DNA of 34,066 nt from a virus. The position numbers and the translations under genes were made by a program. Each line of letters starts with the position of its first letter. Position 1 is the first letter of the stretch. The DNA is taken from the IMG/VR virus record IMGVR_UViG_3300041405_000257, positions 1 through 34,066 of that record; one strand, 5' to 3'. Positions 14,237 to 23,500 of the stretch are shown here, piece after piece. The notes beneath the pieces were generated by a model. The model was given only the letters and a program-made list of their open reading frames with translations, was not told where the DNA came from and did not search any database.

Positions 14237-14287
14237 TCTCCTTCTCTCCTCCTCCTCTTTCCTCCTTCCTTCCCCCTTCCTTCCTCC
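14237..14287. repeat. 51-nt uninterrupted polypyrimidine tract
   Basis: Every base from 14237 to 14287 on the plus strand is C or T, built from TCC/CTT units. The minus strand is therefore all purine and holds many GGAGG-like Shine-Dalgarno look-alikes with no start codon after them. Such tracts can form triplex DNA or unwind easily. Function not established. Confidence 0.85.
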
Positions 14288-14478
14288 ACAAAGTCTTAAC
14301 TTTCCCAGCGCGTAGCAACGAAGCGCCCGAAGCATCGGGCACACAGCAGCAGCTGTGCGTGTGTGCGCACTGAGACAGACGAAGAGCTCGCGCGAAGCGA
14401 GACCCTTGACTCTCCCAGATCCACCTGCACGGTGGTGGAAACCAGGCCCTTCACAGGGTGTAAGGACCACTACCCGGA

Positions 14479-14713
14479 TGTAGACATAACAGCGGGTGTA
14501 GACACCCTGTAGACACCCCCCCCCCTGTCTACGTGTTTGCCCAGGTCAGAGGCCCTTTTTCGGCGTGTAGACACTGTAGACACCCTGAAACTTCCTCAGA
14601 CGTACGGAAGGTTTCAGACTTTCTGGGTGTCTACGTGTCTACACGGGTCGAAAAGGGGCTCTGACCTGCGGAAACATGTAGACACCCCCAGGGTGTCTAC
14701 AGGGGTGTCTACA
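14479..14713. repeat. Array of 11 TGTAGACA / TGTCTAC units
   Basis: Forward units TGTAGACA start at 14479, 14497, 14508, 14566, 14575 and 14677. Inverted units TGTCTAC start at 14526, 14628, 14636, 14694 and 14706. Most are followed or preceded by CCC/GGG. The best palindrome is 14677-14701, with 11-bp arms around CCA. A 10-C homopolymer (14516-14525) separates one forward/inverted pair. The dimeric half-site layout suggests a protein that binds as a dimer, either a replication initiator or a repressor-like regulator. Confidence 0.85.
14543..14668. repeat. Long imperfect inverted repeat (about 126 bp)
   Basis: The left arm (CAGGTCAGAG ... CGTGTAGACAC ... GTAGACACCC ... TGAAAC ... TTCC) is matched in reverse order on the right by GGAA, GTTTCA, GGGTGTCTAC, GTGTCTACACG and CTCTGACCTG. 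Small insertions interrupt the arms. The centre is around 14594-14605. It could extrude as a cruciform or fold as a very long RNA hairpin on either strand. Confidence 0.8.
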
Positions 14714-14920
14714 TGGGGTGGTTGGTAACGAACAGGTAACGGTAGCGATGGCTTGCCTTGGTCTTAGCGAGAGTGACGGCTCTCTCTCAAAAGAACACAT
14801 GCGTAGCGTGTACTCGTCTAGTGGTTCCGGTCGCTCGGTAGCCCGAGCGCAAGCGTCACGAGACTAGGCGAAGTCAATGCATGGCTTAATCTGTCGAGTC
14901 GTCCAACACGTAACGCATGT

Positions 14921-14960
14921 GGAAAAAAGAGAGAGAGCCTCTAGTCCGAGGACCAGAGGC
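14921..14960 (-). terminator. Rho-independent terminator of the 98-aa gene
   Basis: On the minus strand GCCTCTGGTCC (14960-14950) pairs with the opposite arm at 14947-14937 (one A-C mismatch, 2-nt loop) and is followed by TCTCTCTCTTTTTT. It lies 14 bases after the stop of the 98-aa gene. Unlike the other stem-loops in the window it has a clear U-tract. Confidence 0.8.
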
Positions 14961-14974
14961 AATCCCTGCGGGAA

Positions 14975-15271
14975 CTACTGCGAAGCCAGGTCAGCGTTGG
15001 CACGAGCGATCCGCGAGTAGGACTCGAGGATGTCGAGCGAGACTGCTTCGAGCTTGGCTGCGAAGGCAGACTGCTGAGTACCGGACGAGCCGTTGGCCTT
15101 GTCGACCAGCGGCATGAGCGTGGTGGTGACCGAGCTGATGGATGAAGCGATGGTCTGGCCTGCGTCAGAGCTGAGCGTGATGAGACCGGCGTTAACGAGC
15201 TTGGACTCGTTCTCGTCCTTGTTCATGCGACCGAGAATCGCGGGCAGCATGGCGTCCTTGTACATGGACAT
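14975..15271 (-). CDS. Isolated hypothetical protein, 98 aa
   Basis: ATG at 15271 follows a near-perfect AGGAGG (CCAGGAGGTTCCC). An AT-rich region lies upstream and a true rho-independent terminator downstream, so this is a strongly expressed single-gene unit. The product is helical, rich in Ala, Ser, Leu and Asn, without cysteine, with a Ser/Thr-rich middle (SSDAGQTIASSISSVTTT). No family is recognised. Being adjacent to the repeat array, it could be the protein that binds there, or an abundant early or virion protein; the sequence alone does not decide. Confidence 0.78.
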   Translation of the reverse strand: MSMYKDAMLPAILGRMNKDENESKLVNAGLITLSSDAGQTIASSISSVTTTLMPLVDKANGSSGTQQSAFAAKLEAVSLDILESYSRIARANADLASQ

Positions 15272-15759
15272 GGGAACCTCCTGGTAGGGAAACGAACTTG
15301 AAACTGATATTCCAAATTCACAACTGAAACAAAACGAAACAACCTAATCAATGTATGGAGGAAGGCTTACCTATATACATACATACATATATGTATAGGG
15401 GGTATAGTGTGTGTTGTTTGTTTCTTTTGTATATATTGGAACCTCTCGCAAAAGTTTCCCGCAATCGACTCACCCGTCACGATCTGCCCAGGTCAGAGCG
15501 GGTGTGGATGCGGTTGGCCGTTCCGGTACGGGCGGTTCGGGGGCTTCATCCCATCGGGGGTTCACCGATCTGCTTCATTCTGGCGATCTCCCGTCGGGGA
15601 GTCGTAGGTTCCCTACGCTGCAGATCGTCGGCCTGCCACGCTGCAGATCGTCGGGGCTCCTCGTCGTTGCTCCCGCGTGTTGTTGTTGTGAACTCCTGAG
15701 ACACCCGTAGCCTCTCCCTCGTTCGGAGCGGCGGGCTCCGTAGCAGCGAGGAGCGCAGC
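15272..15759. promoter_or_regulatory. Divergent AT-rich promoter region
   Basis: Leftward and rightward transcription separate here. Bases about 15290-15450 are strikingly AT-rich for this genome and hold the palindrome ATACATATATGTAT (15383-15396), TATAGT (15403-15408) and TATATT (15432-15437, with an upstream TG), which are possible -10 elements for the rightward late operon; no good -35 is seen. Further on are TGCCCAGGTCAGAG (15485-15498), shared with the repeat array, and a 17-bp direct repeat. I see no gene in the interval. Confidence 0.6.
15615..15654. repeat. 17-bp direct repeat in the late-operon leader
   Basis: ACGCTGCAGATCGTCGG occurs at 15615-15631 and again at 15638-15654, a 23-bp period, about two helical turns. 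This is consistent with two adjacent binding sites for a regulator of the giant-gene operon. Confidence 0.8.
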
Positions 15760-17589
15760 GTGGCCGAGCGGGAGCCCAAGTCGTCGAGCATCATCGGGCA
15801 GTACGCGGCTGGTGCAGCGAACCCGGCCGGGCCCCGCGGGCTGCAGCAGGTGAGCCAGCAGGCACACGATGTGGCGGCGCAGTCTGGCCCGGAGTCCGAC
15901 TCCCTGATCGGGCAGTACGCCGTCGACGGCGGGTCCCAGGTCGAGGCGGCGCGCGGCTGGTACACCGGCGCGAACATGGAGGGCGTCTCCAACGGCTGGG
16001 AGACCGGCTTCATGGCGGAGGCGTTCAAGCAGTACGACGAGCAGATCCAGGCGGCGCAGGAGGCCCAGGACGGTTCGGAGTTCTACAGCTGGTTCGACCG
16101 TGACGACGCCACCGGTGTCTCGATGTGGGACGACGAGGACAAGGGCATCGAGCGCGGCGACGTGTTCAACGCGGGCAAGAAGGTCGGCAACGTCTACAAG
16201 GACTTCGACGAGCGCACCGCGAACGTGATGATGGCGGAGTTCACCCTGGACCGGGAGACGAAGGCGAAGATCTTCGCCGACCCGGACCGGGACCGCTGGC
16301 TCGCCGACGAGGTGGGCAAGGTCCTCGACGAGGAGACCACCCGGGCGCAGACCATCAAGGACCAGGCGGCGTTCGCCTCCGACATCGACGACCGGCAGAG
16401 CGCGATCCTGGAGGGGAAGTCGGAGAAGGGCATCGCGGCCGCGGGCTTCGCAGGTGGTGCAGCCCTCGGTGCTGGTGCCGGCTCCATCGTGCCGGGTGTC
16501 GGTACCGCGGTCGGTGCGGCGGTCGGTGCCGGTGTCGTCGGTGTCGCCGGTGCGTACGCCGCGTGGAAGAACCGGGACCAGCTGAGCGAGCAGATCGCCC
16601 GTGCCGAGGAGATCACGGCTCGCGCGAACGAGCGCTACGGCGACCTCGAGGCGCTCAGTGTCGGGGTGAAGGAGTGGTCGGGGGTCGGGATGCGGTTCAT
16701 CTCCCCGGCCTCCAACCTGGTGCAGGGCATCGCCGACGACAAGGAGGGCGACGGCGACTCCCGCTTCTACCGCATCGACGAGAACGGCAACCGCGAGGTC
16801 TCGGGCTGGACCCGGGCCGCGGACATCGGCGCGACGCTCGCGGACTCGGTGGCGCAGTTCTCCAACCCGCTGGGCATCGCGGCCTACATGACCACGATGG
16901 GCGGCACGGTCGCGGGCCAGAGCGCGTTCATGGCGCAGACCGGCGCCGGCTGGAACGACCGGATCGGCGACTTCGACGACTACGAGGGCGGCAAGGAGTG
17001 GAGCGCGGCGCTCGGCTCCCTGGCGATCGACGTGACGCAGATGGGTGTCGCCGGTGCCGTGGTCCGGGCGGGGGCGGCCAGCCGGGCGGCGTTCGGGGCG
17101 ACTGAGCCGAGCCGGTTCACCCGGGCGTTCGAGAAGGTCCGCGACACGCTCCGGCCGTGGGGTGACGACGTCGTGGAGACCCGGACCCTGCAGGGTCGCA
17201 CGTTCGGGCTGAACGCCGAGGGCCGTGCGGTGGAGTCGCGCCGCGGTGCCGCGTTCGCGGTGAACATGCTGGCGCCGAGTGAGGCGATCCGCTACGTCAA
17301 CACCGCCTGGCGCGCGCGGTCCCGGGTGGCGCTCGGGGACACGCCGGGCCACGACGACTTCTACCGGGCCGCACTGGAGACCGCCGGTGGCAACCGGTTC
17401 GGCCAGGCGGTCGTCAACGGCTGGCCGAGGGCACGGAGGAGGGCGTGCAGGCGATCCTCGAGCCGGTGTCCTTCTCCGCCGACATCGAGGCCGGGCAGGT
17501 CGTGGAGTCGGTCCTGTACGGCGCGGCCTCCGGGATGGGCATGGGGCTCAGCTCGATGGCGCGGCAGGCCACCAACGACCAGGTGCTGA
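15760..17589 (+). CDS. Giant virion-type polyvalent protein, N-terminal part (frame-broken)
   Basis: GTG at 15760 follows GCGAGGAGCGCAGC. The frame makes sense for 554 codons (to about 17421), after which it becomes Arg/Pro/Ser-rich nonsense until the stop, while the sensible sequence continues in the frame of the next entry. Visible features are two copies of S-x-S-[IL]-I-G-Q-Y-A (residues 8-16 and 46-54), an acidic helical region, and a glycine/alanine zipper at about 224-269 (AAGFAGGAALGAGAG onward) able to cross or perforate a membrane. No cysteine occurs before the frame break. I infer that this is the N-terminus of one ~4,647-aa protein ejected with the DNA. An independent 609-aa product is possible but less likely. 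Confidence 0.7.
   Translation: MAEREPKSSSIIGQYAAGAANPAGPRGLQQVSQQAHDVAAQSGPESDSLIGQYAVDGGSQVEAARGWYTGANMEGVSNGWETGFMAEAFKQYDEQIQAAQEAQDGSEFYSWFDRDDATGVSMWDDEDKGIERGDVFNAGKKVGNVYKDFDERTANVMMAEFTLDRETKAKIFADPDRDRWLADEVGKVLDEETTRAQTIKDQAAFASDIDDRQSAILEGKSEKGIAAAGFAGGAALGAGAGSIVPGVGTAVGAAVGAGVVGVAGAYAAWKNRDQLSEQIARAEEITARANERYGDLEALSVGVKEWSGVGMRFISPASNLVQGIADDKEGDGDSRFYRIDENGNREVSGWTRAADIGATLADSVAQFSNPLGIAAYMTTMGGTVAGQSAFMAQTGAGWNDRIGDFDDYEGGKEWSAALGSLAIDVTQMGVAGAVVRAGAASRAAFGATEPSRFTRAFEKVRDTLRPWGDDVVETRTLQGRTFGLNAEGRAVESRRGAAFAVNMLAPSEAIRYVNTAWRARSRVALGDTPGHDDFYRAALETAGGNRFGQAVVNGWPRARRRACRRSSSRCPSPPTSRPGRSWSRSCTARPPGWAWGSARWRGRPPTTRC
17410..17424 (+). other. Frame break inside the giant gene
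   Basis: Frame 1 gives ...Q-A-V-V-N-G up to 17421. From 17421 the reading ctg gcc gag ggc gives L-A-E-G-T-E-E-G and stays open for 12 kb. A single extra C after aacggc would restore one frame. There is no X-XXY-YYZ slippery heptamer, so a one-base deletion in this genome or an assembly error is more likely than programmed -1 frameshifting. Confidence 0.75.
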
Positions 17590-20500
17590 GCAGTCGGGCG
17601 CGGGCACTGGAGATGCGCCGCAACGGTGTCGAGTACACCAACGAGGAGTGGAAGGCGCGGTGGAAGGAGGTCGACGCCGACCAGCGCAAGCGGCTCGCGC
17701 TGGCCTCCCCCGACGAGGCCGCCGACATCCTGGCCACGATGCGCGCGCAGCAGGAGCTGCTCCGCTTCGACCGTTCCGCCTCCTCGGTGATCGCGGCCAC
17801 CGGGCTCAACGACCTGCAGGCCTCGCAGTTCGCGCGCGACCTGGCCAACGCCAACCCGAACCGGGACAACGTGCTGGTGCTAGCGGGCATGTCCGCGGAC
17901 CGGGTGGTGGCCACCGACGCCGACGGCAACGTGTTCGTCGACCGGGACTCCCTGCCGGCGCATGCGGGTGCCGCCTCGATCTTCCAGGCGCTGATGAACG
18001 TCACGAACCACCAGATCGCCACGGCGACGGTGGCCGAGGACATCACCCGGCAGACCCAGGCGCTGCAGGCCGAGCTCGGCCAGGCCGACGCCGACCGGGC
18101 CGCCGAGATCCAGGCGCAGCTGGCCGAGCTGACCGACGAGCTCGAGATGAGCGAGCGGGTCGCCGCGATCGGCAACCAGATCCGCAAGAGGCTCACCCAG
18201 GTCTACGAGCAGTACCGGCAGGCCGCGGACGTGACGGACGCCGAGGCGGCCGTGGACCTGTTCAACCAGATCATCCGCAACGCCTTCGACGGCACCGACA
18301 TGTTCGACGAGACCGGCACCCCGCTGGCCGGCCGCGACCTCGAGGCGGCCCGCCGCAGCGTGGAGATCATGGTGGCCCGGCACCCGGAGATCGCGGGCGA
18401 CTCGTTCATGTTCGTGATGCCGCAGGCGTCCAAGGCGCTGAGTCGGGCCAACGCGCACGGCATGATGCAGGTGCACCAGTCGACGCTGCTGGCGCCGGGT
18501 GCCGACCATGACGGCGACACCGAGGTCAGCGTGAACTTCGCGCGCGGCCTGAGCCAGACCCGCATCGACAGCCTCCGGGCCGGGGACCAGTACGTCCGGC
18601 CCGGTGTCCGGGAGGACGGCACCGAGGGCCACCTGGTCACCTTCGACCCGCCGGACGGGGAGAAGGAGTTCATCCGCCAGGTCTCGTCCGCGCTGAACGC
18701 GGCGGCCGTGCGCACCGAGTGGGCGGTGGCCACCGACGCGGTGCAGCGCCTGGTCGCCGACATCTGGACCCGGTTCGAAGCGCACCTGCCGCGCCCGGAG
18801 CTGACGCGGGTCCTCGACGACTTCCGTGCCGACCTGCTCGCCGGTGACCCGGACGCGCGGATGCGGCTGGTGGAGGGCCTGGTCAACGTCGACGTGGCCG
18901 GCTGGCGCCGGGCCGCGGCCGCCGCAGGATCCACCCCGCAGGTGCCGTGGCTCAACCAGCGAATCACCCTGGCGTGGGAGCAGGTGCTCACCGGCACAGC
19001 CGCGAACAGCCACGATCTCGAGTTCACGCCGAAGGACATCGACGCCGACCTGACCGAAGACAAGGCCTTCCAGCGGGCGCTGGCCAAGCGGGAGGCCGTG
19101 ACCGACGGGCAGACCGCGTACCTGGTGACCGAGGGCAACAACGCCACCCGCGAAGGCCAGAAGCTCCACTACGACGTCTACCGTGCCGCGGTCGACGTGG
19201 CGCGCGGCGACATGACCACCGAGCTGCAGGAGCGCTTCATCCGGCTCTACGCCGAGCTCGGCTCGAACATGGGCCAGTCCGAGATCGCCCGGGTCCGGGG
19301 CCGCAACGCCGTCGAGCGTCGGGTCGCGGTCTGGCTGCGCGAGATCCACGCCGAGGCGAAGAAGGACCCGAACACCCCGGCGCCGAACAGCCTGCTGATG
19401 CTGGCCAACACCAAGGTCGCCGACGTGCGCGCCGAGGTGGGTGGCGGCTGGGGCTACTACGAGGGCGAGATCACCCTGGCGCAGCTGCTGCTGCGCAAGT
19501 CGGTGGAGATCGAGAAGCAGACCCACCGCAACGTCCTCGACCAGGACGAGGAGATGCAGCGCAAGCTGCGCCGCTTCGAGCGGCTCGCCTCCCCCGACCA
19601 GCACACCGACCAGTCGACGACGCCGTTCCTGGCGTTGAAGGAGATCTTCGGCTCCTACCAGATGCACGACCTGCTCGGGGACTCCGCGAAGTACCTGGGC
19701 CCGCACCTGACGATGAACCAGCTGGTCGCCGACATGGCGAACCGCAGCGACAAGTCCCGTCAGGACCAGCTCAACCGCTGGCGCCGCAAGGCCCCGTATG
19801 TGATGCACAAGCACACGCCGAACCCGCCGTACGACGCGGCCATGCTCACCTCGGGCACGCTGTCGTCGTACCGGGTGGTGGTCGACACGATCGCCGCGAG
19901 CGTGAACACCGAGCCGCGCCGGCTCCGCGAGGAGAACGTCCGCGCCCGCGAGTCGTTCAAGCGAGGCATCAACAACCTGCGCCAGATCCTCGAGGAGTTC
20001 CGCAAGCTCAACGCCGAGACCCTCACCGACACCACCGACCGCGGGGTGCTGCGCGCGGTGCTGCAGTCCAACCCCGGCGTCGCCAAGCTGATCGCGGACC
20101 TGATCCCGGACGCTGCGAAGCTCGGTGCGTTCGCCCGCATCGACGGCAAGTACTACGCCGCGGAGTGGGTCGAGGCGATGCTGGTGATGCCGCCGGACAA
20201 GGCGGCCGTCACCTACGTGGTGAACACCCGCCTCGCGGAGTGGAACCAGATGGGCGGTGCCATCGACCTCGACGGTGAGGGCTCCGGCCGGCCGAAGGGG
20301 GAGTCGCCCAAGGCTCCCGCGCGGGAGGCGTACAAGATCAAGTCCCGGCTGCTGCAGACCGTCGCCCAGCTCGCGGCACAGCCGGACGGGATCCACCTCG
20401 ACCGGCTCGTGGTGGCGATGAAGAACGCCTCCAGCGTCGAGGCGCTCGAGGAGATCCTGAACACCGACCCGGCGTTCTCCGGTGACCGGGCCGAGCTGCT

Positions 20501-23500
20501 GCTGTTCGTCGACGACGTGGCCGCCTACGAGACCGACCCCCGCGACGTGTGGTCGGCCAACCTGCCGGGCACGCTGCAGCGGGAGGCGATCACCGCGTTC
20601 GCCGAGCGCACCTCGGTGCTGAGCACCGCGATGGCGAACTTCGCGGCCGAGCACGCCGTCGAGCGCACGCTGCTGAAGTCGATCCTCGACTACGACACCG
20701 ACCGCTCTGTCGACCGTTCCGAGGCCTCGAAGTACCACCGGCTGCTGGAGATGGCGCTGGAGCACCGGCAGCTCGGCAGCGACCACCTCGGCCCGGCGGT
20801 GCGTGACCGCTTCACCGAGAAGGTCCAGGACGGGATCATCCGGATCCACGACAAGGGCACCGCGGACGCGGCGATCGCGCCGTTCGGTGAGGCCCTGGTC
20901 ACCACCGACGAGTTCGGGGTGAAGGCCTCCCCGATGCAGGCGGCCGACGCGCTCACGGCGTACGACCCCGAGGACATCCTGTCGAACCCGACGAAGCTCA
21001 CCGAGGGCCCGGTGCTGGTGCGGGTCGCCGACGGCTCCGAGCTGATCGTCGACTTCACCACGGTGCGGGGTGCGGCGCTCGCGCTGGCGGACCCCGCCAC
21101 CAACGCCTTCGCCAAGCAGGTGCTGTTCCCGACCGCGCGCGACGTGAACGCGGTGGGCTCGCTGAGCACCTACCTCAACGTCACCCACCCCAGCCTGCAG
21201 TCGATGCTCAAGGAGGCGAACTTCGGCGACCTGTTCGTCCACAAGAGCGAGCGGCTCAGTGTCGGCCAGGCCCACAAGTACATCTCGATGCTCGAGGCGA
21301 TCGTGCGCCGCAAGGCCATCGACGGCACGCCCGAGGACCGGGAGAAGGCGTACTTCCCGATCCAGACCCTCATCAACGACTTCGTCGTCGCCTACACCCA
21401 CTCCCCGGGCGCGGAGACCACGGACCGGAAGAAGGTCCGCGACGGGCTGTACGTCGACATCGCCACCGCGCTGCAGCAGATCGCCTCGCTCAACAGCAAG
21501 GACCCGCGGCTCGTCGACCAGATGCTTGACGCGGTCGGTGCGATCCTGCGCGACCGCTACCACCGACACTCCTCCGAGCTCGACGCGGTGCTCTCCGACT
21601 CCCTCGACAAGGCGGTCGCCGACACCGTCCTCCTCGAGGCCGAGCTCGACAGCTACCGCCGCGACATCGAACGGCTGACCACCGAGCTGGCCGCCACGAC
21701 CGACCCGGACCGGCAGAACCAGCTCGTGGACCAGCTGGCCACCGCGAACCGGCGGCTCAAGGACCGGATGGACCGGCTGCAGCTGCTGACCACCGACGAC
21801 AACGTGGTCACCGCGGCGATCAACATGTTCACCCTCACCGGCAACGACGTGGCCGACGTCGACCGCAAGGGCGCGATCCTGCGGCTGCTCGGCACAGGCA
21901 ACCGGGTGGCGAAGTTCCAGGGCCACCACCTCATCAAGAGGCTGAACACGGTGCTGGCCGCCGACGCCTACGCGCTGTCCGACCCCGACGTGTTCGACAC
22001 CGAGGAGTGGTCCGAGCTCGGGCTGTGGGCCTCCTCGATCTACCTGGCCGAGCTCAGCGCCAGGGCCGGATCCACCATCAAGCTGACCCCGCTGGTGCTG
22101 GGGGAGAAGGGCGAGCGGCTGCGCCGGCTCTACGACCCGACGTGGTCCGGCCTGCTCGAAGGGTTCCGCAACCCGCTGGTGCTCGAGGCCGCGACGACGA
22201 TGGCCAACCAGGCGGGCTGGAAGCCGGACCTCACCGACGTCGACGTGGCGCGCACGCTCGAGGGCGGGCTGCTCAACGAGAAGCGGCTGGGCCGCTGGAC
22301 CGAGCTGGTCATCCCGGCCGCGCTGAAGGCGCAGCAGGTGATGGACTCCGCCTCGGTCGGCCTGGCGATCCCGGTCGGCGGCGACCTGCCGAAGGAGATG
22401 GCGGCCTACGTCGGCTCCGGCCGGCGGACGTTCAAGACCCCGGACGACACGATGCTCACCACCGCGGCGTTCACCGTCGACGCCGACGGCGACATGGCGT
22501 GGACCGACGAGGCGTTCTTCAAGCTGAACAACCACTTCGCCCGCTCCGTGGTGTTGCGCGACGCCGCCGGTGCCGAGCTCGACCTGACGCCCCAGGTCGG
22601 CGCCGCGTGGATGGGTGAGCCGTCCGTGGAGGCGTCCGGCTACAAGATCATCACCCGTACCCGGATCGACAAGGCGGTGGCCGACGCCCTCGAGTCCGGC
22701 ACCCTGACCGGCCCGCTGCAGGTGGAGATCGCCTACTTCGACATCGACACGATGCCGTGGTCGCGCGAGTGGGCGAACAACGTCTACTTCGAGGGTGTCG
22801 GCCGGGAGGCCGAGATCGGCTCGACGCCCGGCCTGGTGGCCGAGCTGTTCTTCGCCCCCGGCGGGATCAGCAAGGAGGCGCAGCAGAACCCGCTGAACAT
22901 GGCGACCAAGGGGGGCGCCGGCTACCAGGCGACCAAGGTCATCCCCCGCTCGGTCGCCGAAGCGTACGAGGCCCGGCACAACGTGGCCAGCGTGCTGCGC
23001 GGCAAGGCCCACGAGCTGTGGACCAAGACCTACGACGTCGGCCAGCCGCTGTCCGGCGACGCGAACTCCTTCTACAAGCTGATGCTGCAGCGCCACGTCG
23101 TGGTCGGCACCAACGCCGCGGGCGAGAAGGAGGTGTGGTGGGCGGGCCGGGCCATCGAGTGGCAGACCCTCAACGCGGGCCAGCCGCTCAGCTCCCCGGA
23201 CTTCCCGCTGCAGGGCGCCCGCCTGGTCGCGCTGACCGACGGCCAGGCCCAGACGCTGCTGGGCGAGCCCGGCAACAAGGGCGTCCCCGGTGCCTGGTCG
23301 GAGCCGGTGCTCAACCTCGACGACCTCGACATCTTCCCCGAGCTCACCGCCGAGTACCTGGCCGCGCGCGGCATCACCCGCCTCGGGGAGACCACCACGC
23401 TGCGCGAGTCCCCGTTCGCGGGGAAGCTCCCGCTGATGAACGTGCAGTGGTCCGGCGACCGCGACCCCGGGCAGAACACCCGGTGGGAGGCGATGATCGA

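Larger units (their letters stand above)
14148..14974. other. Non-coding control region, candidate origin
   Basis: About 830 bases lack any credible gene. In order they hold the leader of the 131-aa gene, a 51-nt polypyrimidine tract, several short hairpins (for example GCCCGA-agca-TCGGGC at 14325-14340), the TGTAGACA array, paired GGTAACG repeats (14724-14730 and 14735-14741), a 7-bp hairpin CGCTCGG-tagc-CCGAGCG near 14845, and a minus-strand terminator. Iterated sites, inverted repeats and an adjacent AT-rich stretch are typical of replication origins, but a regulator-binding region is an equal reading. Confidence 0.55.

Noticed and set aside
14234-14470. 78-codon minus-strand frame across the polypyrimidine tract
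   Set aside because: The C-terminus is just the purine tract (EEEERRR), the rest is low-sense Arg/Cys-rich sequence and there is no ribosome site.
14479-14713. CRISPR array
   Set aside because: Units are 8 bp, in both orientations and irregularly spaced, without spacers of uniform length or cas genes.
14537-14728. 63-codon plus-strand frame in the repeat array
   Set aside because: It is produced by the TGTAGACA/TGTCTAC repeats (DTVDT, VSTGVST) and lacks a ribosome binding site.
15355-15710. Plus-strand frames in the AT-rich divergent region
   Set aside because: Several overlapping frames with low-complexity products and no Shine-Dalgarno sequence; the region is better read as promoter and leader.
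17405-17430. Programmed -1 ribosomal frameshift
   Set aside because: No X-XXY-YYZ heptamer is present; slipping tRNAs on aac-ggc would not re-pair. An indel or sequence error is simpler.
22479-22493. A second DxDGD motif (DADGD) in the giant protein
   Set aside because: Its surroundings (TVDADGDMAWTDEAF) lack the hydrophobic strand and upstream Pro/Arg segment seen at the 18504 motif, and VDADGD is a common acidic turn in GC-rich proteins.
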